This document shows, piece by piece, positions 45,341 to 57,143 of a stretch of DNA of 64,000 nucleotides. A model generated the notes under the pieces. That model did not search any database. It saw only the letters and a list, made by a program, of their open reading frames with translations, and was not told the DNA's origin. This DNA comes from Protopterus annectens (lineage: Eukaryota > Chordata > Ceratodontiformes > Protopteridae): NCBI RefSeq assembly GCF_019279795.1, contig NC_056737.1:1192771172-1192835171 (forward strand), in the 5' to 3' direction. A program made the position numbers and the translations under genes. Within the stretch, counting starts at the first letter, position 1. Every line of letters begins with the position of its first letter.

Positions 45341-46940
45341 ACTAATCTCTATATCTGGGGTAATACAATGAGGTTTTGAAATTATTTATTTTAAAACATT
45401 AGTATTCAAGATGTCACAATGACTGGGATTCTGTGATCAGTAAGATATTTTTTGGTATCTCCACTCTAGAAAGCAGTAGTACCCCTTACTGCCCTTGATA
45501 GCATTATCTTTCCATAACGGGATTGCTTTGGGATAGCTACCCTGTTAAAAATAAAATAAAATAATCAATCTATTGGTCTTAGCTACTAACCCTATTCTAA
45601 ACTAGAAGTTTAAGTACCTGCTTACTTTTCTACACTCACTGTGAAATAGTCATGTATGTATTGCCCTCCCCCTTGGATATTAGATTGAAAGTCTATCTAT
45701 GATGTGTAAGTCTATCTATGAGGTTTTATTCGAATGAGGCACATGCATGTGTTTTTCTATTTTTCTGTTTTGTGCCTAGTGTCTTGACGGAATTTTTGCT
45801 TGATGCTATAATAGACCAAAATGTTTTTTCTCTGTTCACTGAACACTGGCTATAGTTGTCTTGTCGCTAGCTGCTGAATTAGAGCTAAATGTTTTTACTG
45901 CTCATTGAACTCTGGACCCAATGTTTTAGACTATAATTGCTACATTTTTAGTTAAAAAACTTTATACTAGCTTAAATTTTTTTCTTTTAAATTACTAGTT
46001 CCAATGTTTACAAATAGCAGCTTTTATCTAGTTTATAGAATGAAACAAAATACAAAAAGTGGAATGCTCCAGTACTAATGCCTAGTTTCAGATGTTACTA
46101 CATGTTGATCCTGTTGACAGCTGCGGTACCTCTCTAATGGCGATACAGTTTTGGGATCCTGTTGTAACACTCCACCAATCTCTATGTCTGAGGTAATACA
46201 ATGAGGTTTTGAAATTATTTATTTTAAAACATTAGTATTCAAGATGTCACAATGATTGGGATTCTGTGATCAGTAAAACATTTTTTGGTATCTCCACTCT
46301 AGAAAACAGTAGTACCCCTTACTGCCCTTGATAGCATTATCTTTCCATAACGGGATTGCTTTGGGATAGCTACACTGTTAAAAAGAAAATGAAATAATCA
46401 ACCTATTGGTCTTAGCTACTAACCCTATTCTAAACTAGAAGTTTAAGGTACCTGCTTACTTTTCTACACTCACTGTGTAATAGTCATGTATGTATTGCCC
46501 TTCCCCTTGGATATTAGATTGTAAGTCTATCTGTGATGTGTAAGTCTATCTATGAGGTTTTTATTTGAATGAGGCACATGTATGTGTTTTTCTGTTTTTT
46601 CTGTTTTGTGCCTAGTGTCTTGATGGAATTTTTGCTTGATGCTATAATAGAGCAAAATGTTTTTTCTCTGTTCACTGAACTCTGGCCATAGTTGTGTTGT
46701 CGCTAGTTGCTGAATTAGAGATAAATGTTTTTACTGCTCATTGAACTCTGGACGCAATGTTTTAGACTATAATTGCTACATTTTTATCTAAACTTTATAC
46801 TAGCTTATGTTTTTTCTTCTAAATTACTAGCTCCAATGTTTACAAATAGCAGCTGTTATATAGTTTATAGAATGAAACAAAATACAAAAAGTGGAATGCT
46901 CTAGTGCTAATGCCTAGTTTCAGATGTTGCTATACCTGTT
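45275..46940. repeat. 833-bp tandem duplication, two copies
   Basis: ATCCTGTTGACAGCT at 45275 recurs at 46108, and the following 830 bp match throughout with a few per cent differences (for example GATGTCACAATGA, CATAACGGGATTGCTTTGGG and TTTTTGCTTGATGC in both). The copy boundary is near 46107. The left end includes a piece of the gypsy integrase, so the duplication happened after that element arrived. Otherwise the sequence is unrecognised and non-coding. Confidence 0.93.
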
Positions 46941-46989
46941 TCTGATATTGTTATGTTCTGTACAGGCTCATGTGTTTCTGTCTTAATTT

Positions 46990-48560
46990 TACTGTTTAAC
47001 TAATTTCTCTCCTGTTACATACCTAGTATCCTTTATAACTTTCTTCTCCCTTTATGTTTTTTTTCTCCAGTTGTGCATACTTCTATTACCTAATTTCTCT
47101 ACCTCCGGCTGTGCCCTACTAGACTCCAAATACCAACTTTATTCACCTACCTAACCCTGCTTGTGTAGCTCCTCACATGGGTAACCAAAGTACCCCCCTG
47201 GATTGAAAGCCAAGCTAAACTAAGATTGTATGCCAAATAATAATATTATATCTTCTCCTAAATGCATATGTTAGTGTTGTGATACTTGCTAAGTGTCCAA
47301 TTTAAACTGCCATATCAGTCAGCCACCATACCCCCCTCTGCTTGCCTTTCTTACACTCCATTCACTCTTTCCCTAGTCATCCCAGCCTTTCCAGGATTTC
47401 TAACTCCCTCAAGCCTTTCCCTTCTAAATTACTTTTTCTTTCTTCTACTTCCACCCATCTACTGTAGTCTCCTCTCTGTGTAATTACAGGTTTTGACCAC
47501 TAGACGGCTGTCTTCACCCACTTTTAATTTCACTCACTTCTCTACTTTCTTCTCATTATAAACTATTTACTCCTAATTCACTCTTACTGCTCTACCTTCC
47601 ACTTACTATAGTCTTATAACCCTAGTATCTAGCCCTCTTCTTCTTCCTCTCTAGCCCTGTACAAGCCCTTACTCTCCCTCTGCCTCTTATTTTTTCCTTT
47701 CCTTCACTCACTACCACTGCCTTTTTTCTTACCTTCCATTGGTCTTACCTTCTTCTATATTGATTGTTTTTCTCCCTGCTATTACCTTCCTCTGGGTCTG
47801 CCCCACTCCGTTCGCCCTGCGGGCTCACTCTGCTCCTTTCCCTACCCCCAATTCCCACCCACCCACCCCCAGTTGTCCTAACCATATACTTCTATAACTA
47901 CTTCCCCTCCTGTTATCAACCTATCTCTTTCCTCCTTAACTTACCAACCACACTCCCTAATTTACAACTCCTTCATTAAACTAATTACCTTCCTTGGCCT
48001 ACTCCCTCTCATCCCTATTCCTCATCCTGTACTGATTATTTTCTATAGCACTCTCTTTTCCAAACTTTCTTGGCCTACTCCCTCACCTCCCTACATTTCA
48101 TCCTGTACTGATTTTTATTTACAGCACTCTCTCTTACAACCAATTTTATTTACTTAATTAGACACTTCCTCTCTACTCAACCTCTTATAACACTCTCTCC
48201 TTTTACTTTCTACACTCCCTCCAACAACATACTCTCACCACTTATCTACACATCCCTATGGCCCCAACACACAAGTCTATACTTATGAACATCCTACTCT
48301 TGACTACAACTCTTGCTTCTCTTACTATACCATACACTCTAACCTTCTTTGAACATTCTTCTCTTCCTGAACAACACCACCACTACCATCAAACTCTACC
48401 AGATTCTTTCTTCTACTCCCTCAACCACAGTAATGTAACCTCCACCCTTATCTATATATTACCAAAATATCATAGAGCTACCCATCTTACTTACTCTCTT
48501 ATGAAAAAAAAACTCAAATAATTATGACAAATTCCTTAAATTTGTACAATATCCTCATCT
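46990..48560 (+). mobile_element. LINE-A leader/ORF1 region
   Basis: Strongly C/T-rich sequence upstream of the LINE-A endonuclease. No ORF1 domain (zinc knuckle, RRM or esterase) is visible. The open frame 48258-48521 (87 codons) has a hydrophobic N-terminal segment, then His/Pro-rich residues; it may be the end of an ORF1 or the start of ORF2. A block of about 75 bp with CATCCTGTACTGATT is duplicated at 47990-48140. The left limit is uncertain because it follows the 833-bp duplication without a clear border. Confidence 0.55.
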
Positions 48561-49520
48561 ACACTCCCTATTAGATGGTGATATTCACCCAAACCCTGGC
48601 CTTATTACTGATAATGCTAATAGCCTACATAACCAAACATTGCCTGTTATCACTACCTTAACTAAATAACCTAACTCCCTCCTGATAGCTCACCTTAACA
48701 TTCAAAGCATAAACAATAAAATATCCCACCTACATGATCTCTCATATGTGCATTCATTTGATATTCTCTGTATTACAGATACATGGCTAAAGCCCTCAAC
48801 TCTGGACCAGGAGATTACCCCTCCTGGTTATAATATCCTAAGATGTGATCATAAAACCAAAAGGGTGGAGGTATAGCCATTTTGTACAAATCTAAATTCC
48901 AAGTATCACCCTTCAATATACTCCTACCACCAGACACCAATTCACAAACCCTTACTGCCAAACTTCAAATCAACAACTCCAAATCTATCTATATAATTTT
49001 CACATATCTCCACCCTGGAAATAATACCAGTACTCTTGAAAACATACTTAGTTACCTCTCTACTCATCTACCTCAGGAGACCATAGTATTAGGTGACTTT
49101 AATATAGACTGGGTTACCTGCAGTTCCCCTAATCCAACTAACCACATACATCTTTATGGATTCTCACAAATTATAACCACTCCTACTAGAATCCATAAGC
49201 CAAGCAGTAAGGGAACCACCCTAGACTGGATCCTTATCAACAGCCACCTTGATACCTATAAACCAGAAACCCTTCCTAATGATATCAGTGACCACATGCT
49301 AACCTACATTATTAAACAAAGAGTCCATATCCCAACTACTAACAACTTTAAAACCTCTCGCTCCAAAAACATTTTTAATCCAGAGAGCTTCCTAAATGAA
49401 CTGAAAGCATGTGACTGGTCACCAATGTCTCATCTTCAACTTGATGAAGCAGTGACCTATTTTAACACTAAATTTATTCAAATCTTTGATTACCACGCCC
49501 CCTATCGCTTTTCATGAATT
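48560..49520 (+). pseudogene. LINE-A APE endonuclease
   Basis: APE endonucleases nick target DNA to prime reverse transcription. DGDIHPNPGL at 48574-48603 is a 2A-like sequence in which the final Pro is Leu. LIAHLNIQSINNKISHL (48688-48735) and ITDTWLKPSTL (48775) follow, then a one-base shift near 48865 before KGGGIAILYKS-like residues. The intact frame 48882-49517 includes IVLGDFNIDW (catalytic Asp and Asn), a TTPTRI block near 49170 and ISDHML near 49285 (catalytic Asp-His pair). The ORF ends with a TGA at 49515-49517, an in-frame break relative to the RT. Confidence 0.88.
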
Positions 49521-51400
49521 ACAACCAAAATTGCCTCTTGGCTCACAAAACAAACTAGGCAAAACATCCTCCTTAGAAATAAAATCTGGGCTAAATGGAG
49601 AGCCTCCAAATGTCCATCGGATCACCTTTACTTCAAACAGTTAAAAAAATGCCACCAAGAAAGTTATTCTTAGAGACAAAAAAGAGTATTACCTTCATCT
49701 CCAACAAACCCATCCACAAAAATCCACAAAAATTCTGGTCAAGTATAAACAATCTTTTTCAGCCAGGACACTCTTCAACTCCTGCCCCAGCAGGATTCAA
49801 CCATAATAACTCCAACCAGATTCCCGACACCTTTAATATCTACTTTACTGAAGCCATTCAAACCCTAGCCAATACTCTGCCACAAATGACCACTTCCCCA
49901 TTAAATTCCTCTAAGATGGCTTCTCCCACCTTTCAAATACAACCTGTACCTACATCCCTAATCTGTAACCTCCTTCAAAAACTAAAACCTTGCACCCCAT
50001 CTGCTGACTGTCTGCCAGCTGAATACCTGCAAATTGCAGCAAAAGCCATAGCCTATCCCATCTCCATCCTTATAAATAGAACTATTTTAGAAAGCAAAAT
50101 TCCTGCCATATGGAAAGTATCTCACATCATCCCATTACATAAAGGTAGGTCATCTACTGAACTCTCCAACTTTCAGCCTATTGCCTTACTCTCTCCACTA
50201 GCTAAGATAATGGAAAAATGCATTCACAGACAGCTACTTGACCACCTTCTCCAAAATAACCTACTTGCCAACTGCCAACATGGCTTCAGGACATTCCATA
50301 GTACAACCACTGCCCTGCTGTCCTTTTCTGACTCCATAAACAAAAATCATAACAATAACACTTTTTCCTCTGCACTATTTATTGACCTTTCAAAAGCCTT
50401 TGGCATGGTAAACCACAACATACTTATAGACATACTAAAAGCCCAATCACTTGACCCACAAGCATTACCTGGAAAACAGACAGCAAGCAGTACTTTGGGA
50501 TAATAATCTTTCTACATCCCTCCCAGTGAATATTGGAATACCCCAAGGCTCCATCTTAGGACCCCTACTCTTTTCATTGTTTATTAACGATTTACATACT
50601 CAAATTCCTCAAGCCACCTGCATATAATATGCAGAGCAACACTGCCTTCTCCTGAACCCCCAAAAAACAAAATTATTGCTCTTTGCTCCAACTCTAAAAT
50701 CACCTCAACTGTACTTCACAATAACCCCAAACAATGGAACTAGCATAACCCCAGACACTACAACCCGTCTTCTAGGAGTAACAATTGATAACAACCTTAG
50801 CTATGATGACCACATTAATTCTACAATAAAGTCTGTTAACAAAAAACTAGGCACCCTTTACAGAATCAAACACTTCCTCACCTCATCAGCCAGAATGACT
50901 ATTGCCAAGGCCCACCTTATGTCTACCCTGTTCTATGCTTCTGCGATATATACCAATCTATCTAAGAGCAACCTTACCAAACGTTTCACCAGTTATAATA
51001 ATATAGCCGGATTTGCCACTGGTACCCCTTTTAAAACTCATCACTGTCTCAACCTCAAACAACTGGGATGGCTAGAACTGTAAAACCAACTACTTTGTCA
51101 ACAACTAGTTATTACCCAAAAGGTCCTTTATCACCCTAACAATACCCCTATCCTCACTAATCTGATTACACCATACAAAAATCTTGAAACACTATGCTCA
51201 GCTAATAAGCTCCTTGTTGCCACTACTAAGTCAAAAAACAAAGCTGGGGACTCACTTTTCTCCAACACAGTAGGTAAAAACTGGTACCAGATTCCTACTG
51301 AACTATCCACCCTTGCTTCAACTTTCCTATTTAAAAAAAATATCTTAAAGAACATCTTAAATCTCACTGGCTTTGTCCTGCTCTAACCCTGACTGACAGC
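49521..51400 (+). pseudogene. LINE-A reverse transcriptase
   Basis: Jockey-superfamily RT of CR1/Rex1 type; the exact clade is uncertain. Frame 49595-50503 has a spacer and then KLKPCTPSADCLPAEYLQIA, KVSHIIPLHKG and NFQPIALLSPLAKIMEKCI. HGFRTFHSTTTALLSF is next, with motif A as LFIDLSKAFGMVNHN (the second Asp is Gly). After a frameshift near 50490 comes GIPQGSILGPLLFSLFINDL (50530-50590). Motif C is destroyed: YAEQ at 50624 jumps directly to LLNPQKTKLLLF, a deletion of about 35-40 codons. The C-terminal part, frame 50676-51083, is clean (TTTRLLGVTIDNNLSYDDHI) and continues past a stop at 51081. Confidence 0.9.
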
Positions 51401-51715
51401 TTATTCCCCTTCTTGCTCTCTCTACACTTCTCTTCCTCCATACTATTCTTTGATGCTCACTTTGTAATCTATATAAAAATTTATTTTTGTTTATCTTTCT
51501 GTTATTGGATATTAATTCAACCTACTAAATGACTTATTACTATTTTGTTCTTACCAACATAGCCAATGTACTGTAACTTACTTGACTAATACTATATATT
51601 GTATTCTTTGTCACTGCTAGTGCTTGGAGCTTTTCTCCCCGGGCCTCTACTGAAAATGGACATATATCCAGTTAGACTAGCCCGGTCAGCAAATGTAAAA
51701 TAAATAATAAATATA
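51401..51715 (+). mobile_element. LINE-A 3' UTR and tail
   Basis: AT-rich untranslated region ending in the LINE-A tail (51627-51715): GGAGCTTTTCTCCCCGGGCC to GACTAGCCCGGTCAGCAAA and then TGTAAAATAAATAATAAAT. Almost identical to the tail at 9185-9275. Confidence 0.88.
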
Positions 51716-52189
51716 GCATCACTAGTATATATAAGAATCCATTATTAGACCTGACTACTAATATGATGTCTATTACAGTCCATTCAGCAGATACCCCTAT
51801 GATGGGCATGGGAATTAAAGAAATTTTGAAGCAAATATTTTGGAGCTATTTTCTTCCACTCATGGAATACTGTAAAAAAAAAACTGGCTAAGACTCTTGC
51901 TTTGGTTTTCTCTATAACTATGTCCCTTCAAGCTCATGGATGTGTGCTGTTGTCAGCACTAAATTTCCAAAGGGTTTCAGTACTGATACTTGGTACAGTA
52001 CATCATTTTGTATGTCAAATACAGATAGGAAGTAGGAATACTTGTGACAGCTCCATCTCCTACTACTCTGGTTATGTCCCCTAGCTCTTCCTGCAACTGG
52101 GCCTTTTTAAGGTTTAACTAACTAACTTACCTGGAGGAAAGCTAAGTCATGGATACTTTCAATAGTAGCTTCTGTCCAGTGGATGAGAC
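51716..52189. other. Unrecognised spacer
   Basis: No element or gene recognised. A short A run lies at 51874-51884, and the 60-codon frame at 51902-52084 shows no domain. Confidence 0.35.
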
Positions 52190-52352
52190 ACTAAATGCAG
52201 ATCTCATCAGTCTGAGTTGGTGGTAGCTCAGGCGGATGAAAATTATCCCATGGAACTTATTTGGTGCTCTGGCCAAATTTCCCCTAGTCAGTATGAGCAC
52301 AATATCATGTCTACCTGAAAAGAAACCATTGGACTAGTGAATAAATAAAATT
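52190..52352 (+). mobile_element. SINE-like element
   Basis: GGTGGTAGCTCAGGCGG near 52220 resembles a tRNA-type A box region (TAGCTCAG..GG). No B box is clear. The 3' part, TTTCCCCTAGTCAGTATG then a GAAAAGAAACC segment then GGACTAGTGAATAAATAAA, resembles the tail at 18530-18650. A tRNA-derived SINE with a LINE-like tail is the best reading. Confidence 0.5.
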
Positions 52353-52955
52353 AAAAAATCTCATGAAGTATGCCGTTCTGTCTGTTCTCCTGCTTTCACA
52401 GGTGCAGGGGTTTTAGTGTCCTGATCTTGTCCAAGAAGACAGCTCATATGAATAATCAGTGTATTCACCTGTTATTTCAGCTTCCTTAGAAGATTCATGG
52501 ACTTTTCTGTCTGATTCTGTCTAACCAACACCCCTTCTTTCTCTTAATAGTTTTTATAATCCAGTTACTCAGTGTCTGCTATCCTTTCTCTGCCCTTCTT
52601 TATGTCCCCTGAGTCTATGGTCACCTCAGAACTTGAATGACATCCTGTGGATGTTTTTTTTTCCCCAACAACTGTGCCTGTTGCTTTTATTTTCAGCTTA
52701 ACTTCCTCTTCCTTCTGTTTAGTACCATTCCCTCTCTGTAGCTACACTTTAACTTATGGAAGGGTGCTCTGGTCTTCCTCCTCTTGTATGCTCATCCACA
52801 TCCTTGTTTCTTTAGGGCTTTCTAATGCCACTCCCTGGCCTTTATTACTCCTTAGTGTGTTAATACTTATGACTGTTGGTAATTCCCTTCACTCTTTTTT
52901 AAGAGAAGGTCATGGGCTGATTTCCTGGAGTCTATTTTTTTAATACATGTCTTAA
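52353..52955. other. Unrecognised T/C-rich spacer
   Basis: Frame 52647-52943 encodes hydrophobic residues because of T-richness. Nothing recognised. Confidence 0.35.
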
Positions 52956-53105
52956 CCAGGTAAACCTACTGGATACAACTGTTCCTATTCATGGGTGCCA
53001 CAGGAACACTGACTGTTTAAGTGATTTGCTCAGAGTCATGTGGTGGGCAAACAAATGTAGAGAGAATCAAACCCTGATCTCATGACCTACATGAAGCAGT
53101 GTGTT
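52956..53105 (+). mobile_element. MIR/CORE-like SINE fragment
   Basis: AAGTGATTTGCTCAGAGTCA, followed by TGTGGTGGG and later GAATCAAACCCTGATCTC, follows the pattern of the MIR/CORE-SINE middle and 3' region (AAGTGACTTGC-CAGGGTCA ... GAATCGAACC). Upstream, CTTAACCAGGTAAACC and ACAGGAACACTGACTG belong to the same unit. Assigned by recalled consensus only. Confidence 0.5.
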
Positions 53106-53109
53106 CACA

Positions 53110-53367
53110 CCTCAGAGCCTTGGTCCATGGACAATAATATGGAACATGAGGGAAAGGTGCGTAGGTAAATACATCTCAAGTGTAGATAAATGATATGGAA
53201 CATGAGGGAAAGGTGCGTAGGTAAACACCTCTCCAGTGTAGCATAGTGATATGGAACATGAGGGAAAGGTGCATAGGTAAACACCTCTCAAGTGTAGCAC
53301 AATGGTATAGAACATGAGGGGAAGGTGCATAGGTAAATACCTCTCAAGTCTCAAGTCTAACACAGTG
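53110..53367. repeat. 56-bp minisatellite, left part
   Basis: About four and a half units of the array that continues after the CR1-like insertion. The last unit has a small duplication (TCTCAAGTCTCAAGTCTAAC) and ends CACAGTG next to the CR1 sequence. Confidence 0.93.
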
Positions 53368-53369
53368 GC

Positions 53370-54321
53370 GTCCTCTCCTGTTCAGCTGTTGAATCTGGGA
53401 ATCTTGAGGCAATGTTACAATTGCCTCATGTACACAGACAACCCTCTCCTCCTCCCAACAAATACAAATATATGTGAGAGATGCAACTATATAGCCAAAC
53501 TGGAGGCTGAGCTCTCTCAACTCAGTACTGGCAAAACCAGTCAGGAGGAGAAGGTAACCATGCACACCACAAACCCAGTCTCACAAAGACCTATCACAAC
53601 TGCAAACCAAACACATAAACACACAAAAACATACTCGGAGGCTCTGATTAAAAATCTACCAAAACAACAGAGGCCTCCAAAGCAGACACCCAAGCGACCA
53701 CTACCTCAAGACATACCATATGCAATACATAGTTCACAAAGTCAGTCTGCTAAACAGTCACAGCCCTTAAGGCCAAACAACATGCCAGATACACTTGTAA
53801 TAGGCGACTCCATAGTCAGACACACTGACATCCAGCTCACTAGACTGAACAAGGAAAAGGTTACAGGAAGCTGCCTGTTGGGCGCTAGAATCCGTCACAT
53901 AACACAAGCACTCAGGTCACTCCAAAGCAAGTACAAATACAACTCAGTCATTATCCATGCTGGTGTGAATGACCTGAGACGTACCTCCCTGGACTACATG
54001 AAAAGAGACATAGAGGAGCTCTCTGATTATGTAGCCCAGGCCGGTCTTACCCTGACCCTGAGCAGCATCTAACCCTCACCAAGAATGATGCCACAGTGCA
54101 AAGACAAAATGATCAGCTTTAACAATTGGCTTAATTACTGGTGTCATTCTAAGGGGATCCAATGTCTTTCTGCCTGGGATGACATGCTTGACAAGCCACG
54201 CTGCTTCACAAGGGATGGCTTGCACCTGTCACCCCTGGGCTTTCGGATATTGGCCAAAACTCTTGCCACCCCCATAGTGCCTTTTTTAGGCAAGGCTCAA
54301 AAGACAAACCCACCTCCCTAG
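53370..54321 (+). pseudogene. CR1-like ORF1 with SGNH-esterase domain
   Basis: CR1-type ORF1 proteins bind nucleic acid and often carry an esterase whose role in retrotransposition is uncertain. At the N-terminal end are CYNC and CERC pairs (near 53416 and 53476), a zinc-binding pattern followed by a short coiled-coil-like segment (IAKLEAELSQL). A polar Lys/Gln/Pro linker follows. The esterase shows block I VIGDSIVRHT near 53800, block III IIHAGVNDL near 53950, and block V DGLHLSPLGF (Asp and His of the catalytic triad) near 54210-54245. A TAA at 54070-54072 interrupts the frame inside the domain; downstream codons continue in the same frame to the stop at 54319-54321. The true start lies upstream of the truncation or within the first codons; the open frame's ATG at 53314 is in satellite sequence. 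Confidence 0.88.
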
Positions 54322-57143
54322 AAAACACAAGTGAAAAAAAACTAAGGGTAATGCTGCTCAATGCCAGAAGTCTAAACCTCAAGATGCACACTCTCGAAGC
54401 CCTCCTCAGTATGGAGAACATCGATGTCTGTGCAGTGACTGAAACCTGGTTCAAGGCTCCTGAGAGCACCCCAGCACTACCAGGTTTTACCTCATATCAT
54501 GCTTTCCGGCCCCAAAACTTGGACCGAACCACAAAAGGAGGGGGAGTATCCATATTCATCAAAGATACCCACACCTCCAGGTTAGTGGCAATGCATGAAG
54601 CATCAGAGACCATCCAGGTGCAACTAACCATAGACAAAACTGCCCTACAGGTTGTAGCATGCTACAGACCACCCCCTCAAACTCAGGAACCCCACTCAGC
54701 CTTCCTGAAGACACTGGAGAGTATGAATGTCTCACCAAATACCATCATATTGGGAGACTTCAACTACCCAAACATAGACTGGGAACATTAGTCAAGCCCC
54801 AACACCCTAGCCCAAAGGTTCCTAGAATTCATAAACTCAAATGCGATGGAACAACTAGTCACCACTCCCACAAGAGGAGATAATATACTAGACCTGATCA
54901 TCACAAACATGGGGACAAAATGCTCCACACCGGAAGTATACCCCTCATTGGTGAGATCAGACCATAAATTAATCTCACTGAAAATCCACATCCCGCCCCC
55001 ACCCCCTGCACAAAAGATCACAGTGAAGAACTTCTCAAAAGCCGACTTCACACTTCTTAAGACTGAAGTGGTATCCTTTAAGGCCCCTGGGCCAGTGGAA
55101 ACCACAACCCACACTGCTGAATCCTTTATAAATGCCTTCTACGGGCACCTTCAAGAATACATGGATCATGCAATCCCTAATAAAACCAAGACCCATTCCC
55201 CCAAAGGCAGGCGCCCTGTCTGGTGGACCCCAGCCATTAACAAACTTTACAACAGGAGGAGGAAGCCACTACATGACAGAGCAAAATCCCTAAAAGGGAA
55301 GGCATATCTGATCAGTACTAGCAAAAAACTATGATCACTCATAAAATCATCCAAGGCCAACTTTGAGAGAAAAATCGCAAAAGGCACAAAAGACAACCAC
55401 AAGGCCTTCTTTAGCTATGTTAGAAACATGGGTGGAAACTCCCAGATATGCTCAGAGTTAGTCCAAAATGACACAAAATACACTGAACCCACAGACATTG
55501 CCAACATTCTGGAAGACAGGTTCAGTGCAAATTTCTCCGCCCCCTCCCCCCCAAAAAGAGAGATATCTATCCCAGCAGAGTGTAGCCTCCCTAACATCTC
55601 AGATGCCCAGGTGAGAGCCACCCTCTCCAAAGCTAAAAACACAGCATCAATGGGACCGGATGGTGTCCCGGGCTGTGTGCTACATGAACTCCAAGAGGAA
55701 CTAAATCCGCACATAAGGCTGCTGTTTAATCTTAGCCTTACTACAGGATACATACCCAAAGAGTGGCGTACAGCAACAGTGGTCCCACTCCACAAAGGCG
55801 GTGCTTCTATGGACCCTGGAAATTACCGCCTCATAAGCTTGACGAGCCTGGTCTTCAAAGCTATGGAAAGAATTATTATGGAACTCATAAACAAAGACAT
55901 TGGGGACCTACAGACATTGGATCCTACCCAATCTGGCTTTGTCAAGGGCAGATCCTGCCTTTTGAACTTGGTTGACTTTTTTGAAACAGTCACTAAGGCC
56001 ATTGATGAGGGTAAGGCAGTTCACACAGCCTACCTTGACCTAGCCTTCGACACAATACCCCACTCGGGCATCATAGACAAACTCACCAGCTTAAATGTAA
56101 ACCCATATGTCACAAGATGGGTTGCAAACTGGCTCAAGGACAGAACCCACAAGGTCAGAATTGCTGGAGCCATGTCAGATTCTAAGCCAGTCACAAGCGG
56201 TGTCCCACAGGGCTCAGTCCTGGGACCCCTCCTATTCGGCATTTATTTTTCTGAGGTGCAAGCAAACATAAGAGGATTGTGGCTGACAAATTTCGCAGAT
56301 GACTGCAAACTGGCCGCCATAATTGATACTCCAGCGGACACAAGCATCCTTCAGAGAGGCCTCATAGAAATGGATAATTGGTGCCAAAGCCATGGCCTTA
56401 AACTGAATGCTAAAAAATGTATAGTCATACCCTTTGGGAAAAACAAGGTACCCACAAATTACCACATAGGTGGTAATCCATTAAGTACGGAAGAGGTAAT
56501 CAGGGACCTAGGGACCCAAGTTGACAGTAACCTCTCATTTGGCACTCACATTGCCAAGGTGGTTAGGAAGACCTTCTATATTGCCAACCTTATCATGAAG
56601 GGATTCAGATCCAGATCAAGAGAGGTCATTGTGCCCCTGTACTCTTCTCTTATCAGGCCCATGATTGAGTACAATGCCCCATTTGGAATGTATCTTACCC
56701 GACACCTGCAGCAGTTGGAACAACCCCAAAAGTTCCTCACCAAGAGGATAAAGGGTCTCAAACATATGTCATATGCTGCCCGGCTGAAGAAACTCCAGCT
56801 CTATTCAGTCGCATACCGCCTACTCAGAGGTGATTTATGCCTGACGTACAAGGCCATGTCCAATCTGGAATTAATGGACATGCGCCACCTCAGAAAATCG
56901 AAATCCATCCGAGCCATGAGAGCAAGAGGTTTGAACCTCAACACAGAAATAAATAGGACGTGCTGGAGGGACAGATTCATAACCCAGAGGCTCCATACAC
57001 TCTGGAATAGAATCCCAGTCCACGTTAGGCAGAGCGCCTCACTAGCTCTCGTCAAGAAAAATCTTGACGAGTGGATGGGAGATCGTAGGTTTACCCCGGG
57101 GGTCATCTCTGTGTCACTACTAGACAGAGGCACAGTAAACTAA
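54322..57143 (+). pseudogene. CR1-like ORF2: APE endonuclease and reverse transcriptase
   Basis: One reading frame of about 930 codons broken by only two stops (TAG 54789-54791; TGA 55332-55334). Endonuclease: LLNARSLNLKMHTLEALL, VTETWF, GGGVSIFI, IILGDFNYPNIDW (54745-54783), TTPTRGDN and RSDHKLISL (54955). RT: ASMGPDGVPGCVLHELQ, VVPLHKGGASMDPGNYRLIS, QSGFVKGRSCLLNLVDFF. Motif A is YLDLAFDTIPHSG at 56030-56065, lacking two residues usual before the Phe. SKPVTSGVPQGSVLGPLLFG is followed by motif C FADDCKLAA near 56298-56320. The thumb and C terminus (LIRPMIEYNAPFGMYL; NRTCWRDRFITQRL) run to the stop at 57141-57143. First Met of the conserved part is 54351; the frame is open further upstream. 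Confidence 0.93.

Noticed and set aside
53112..53363. Start of CR1 ORF1 at the ATG at 53314
   Set aside because: That ATG lies in satellite units before the insertion point at 53368; the open frame merely runs through the junction.
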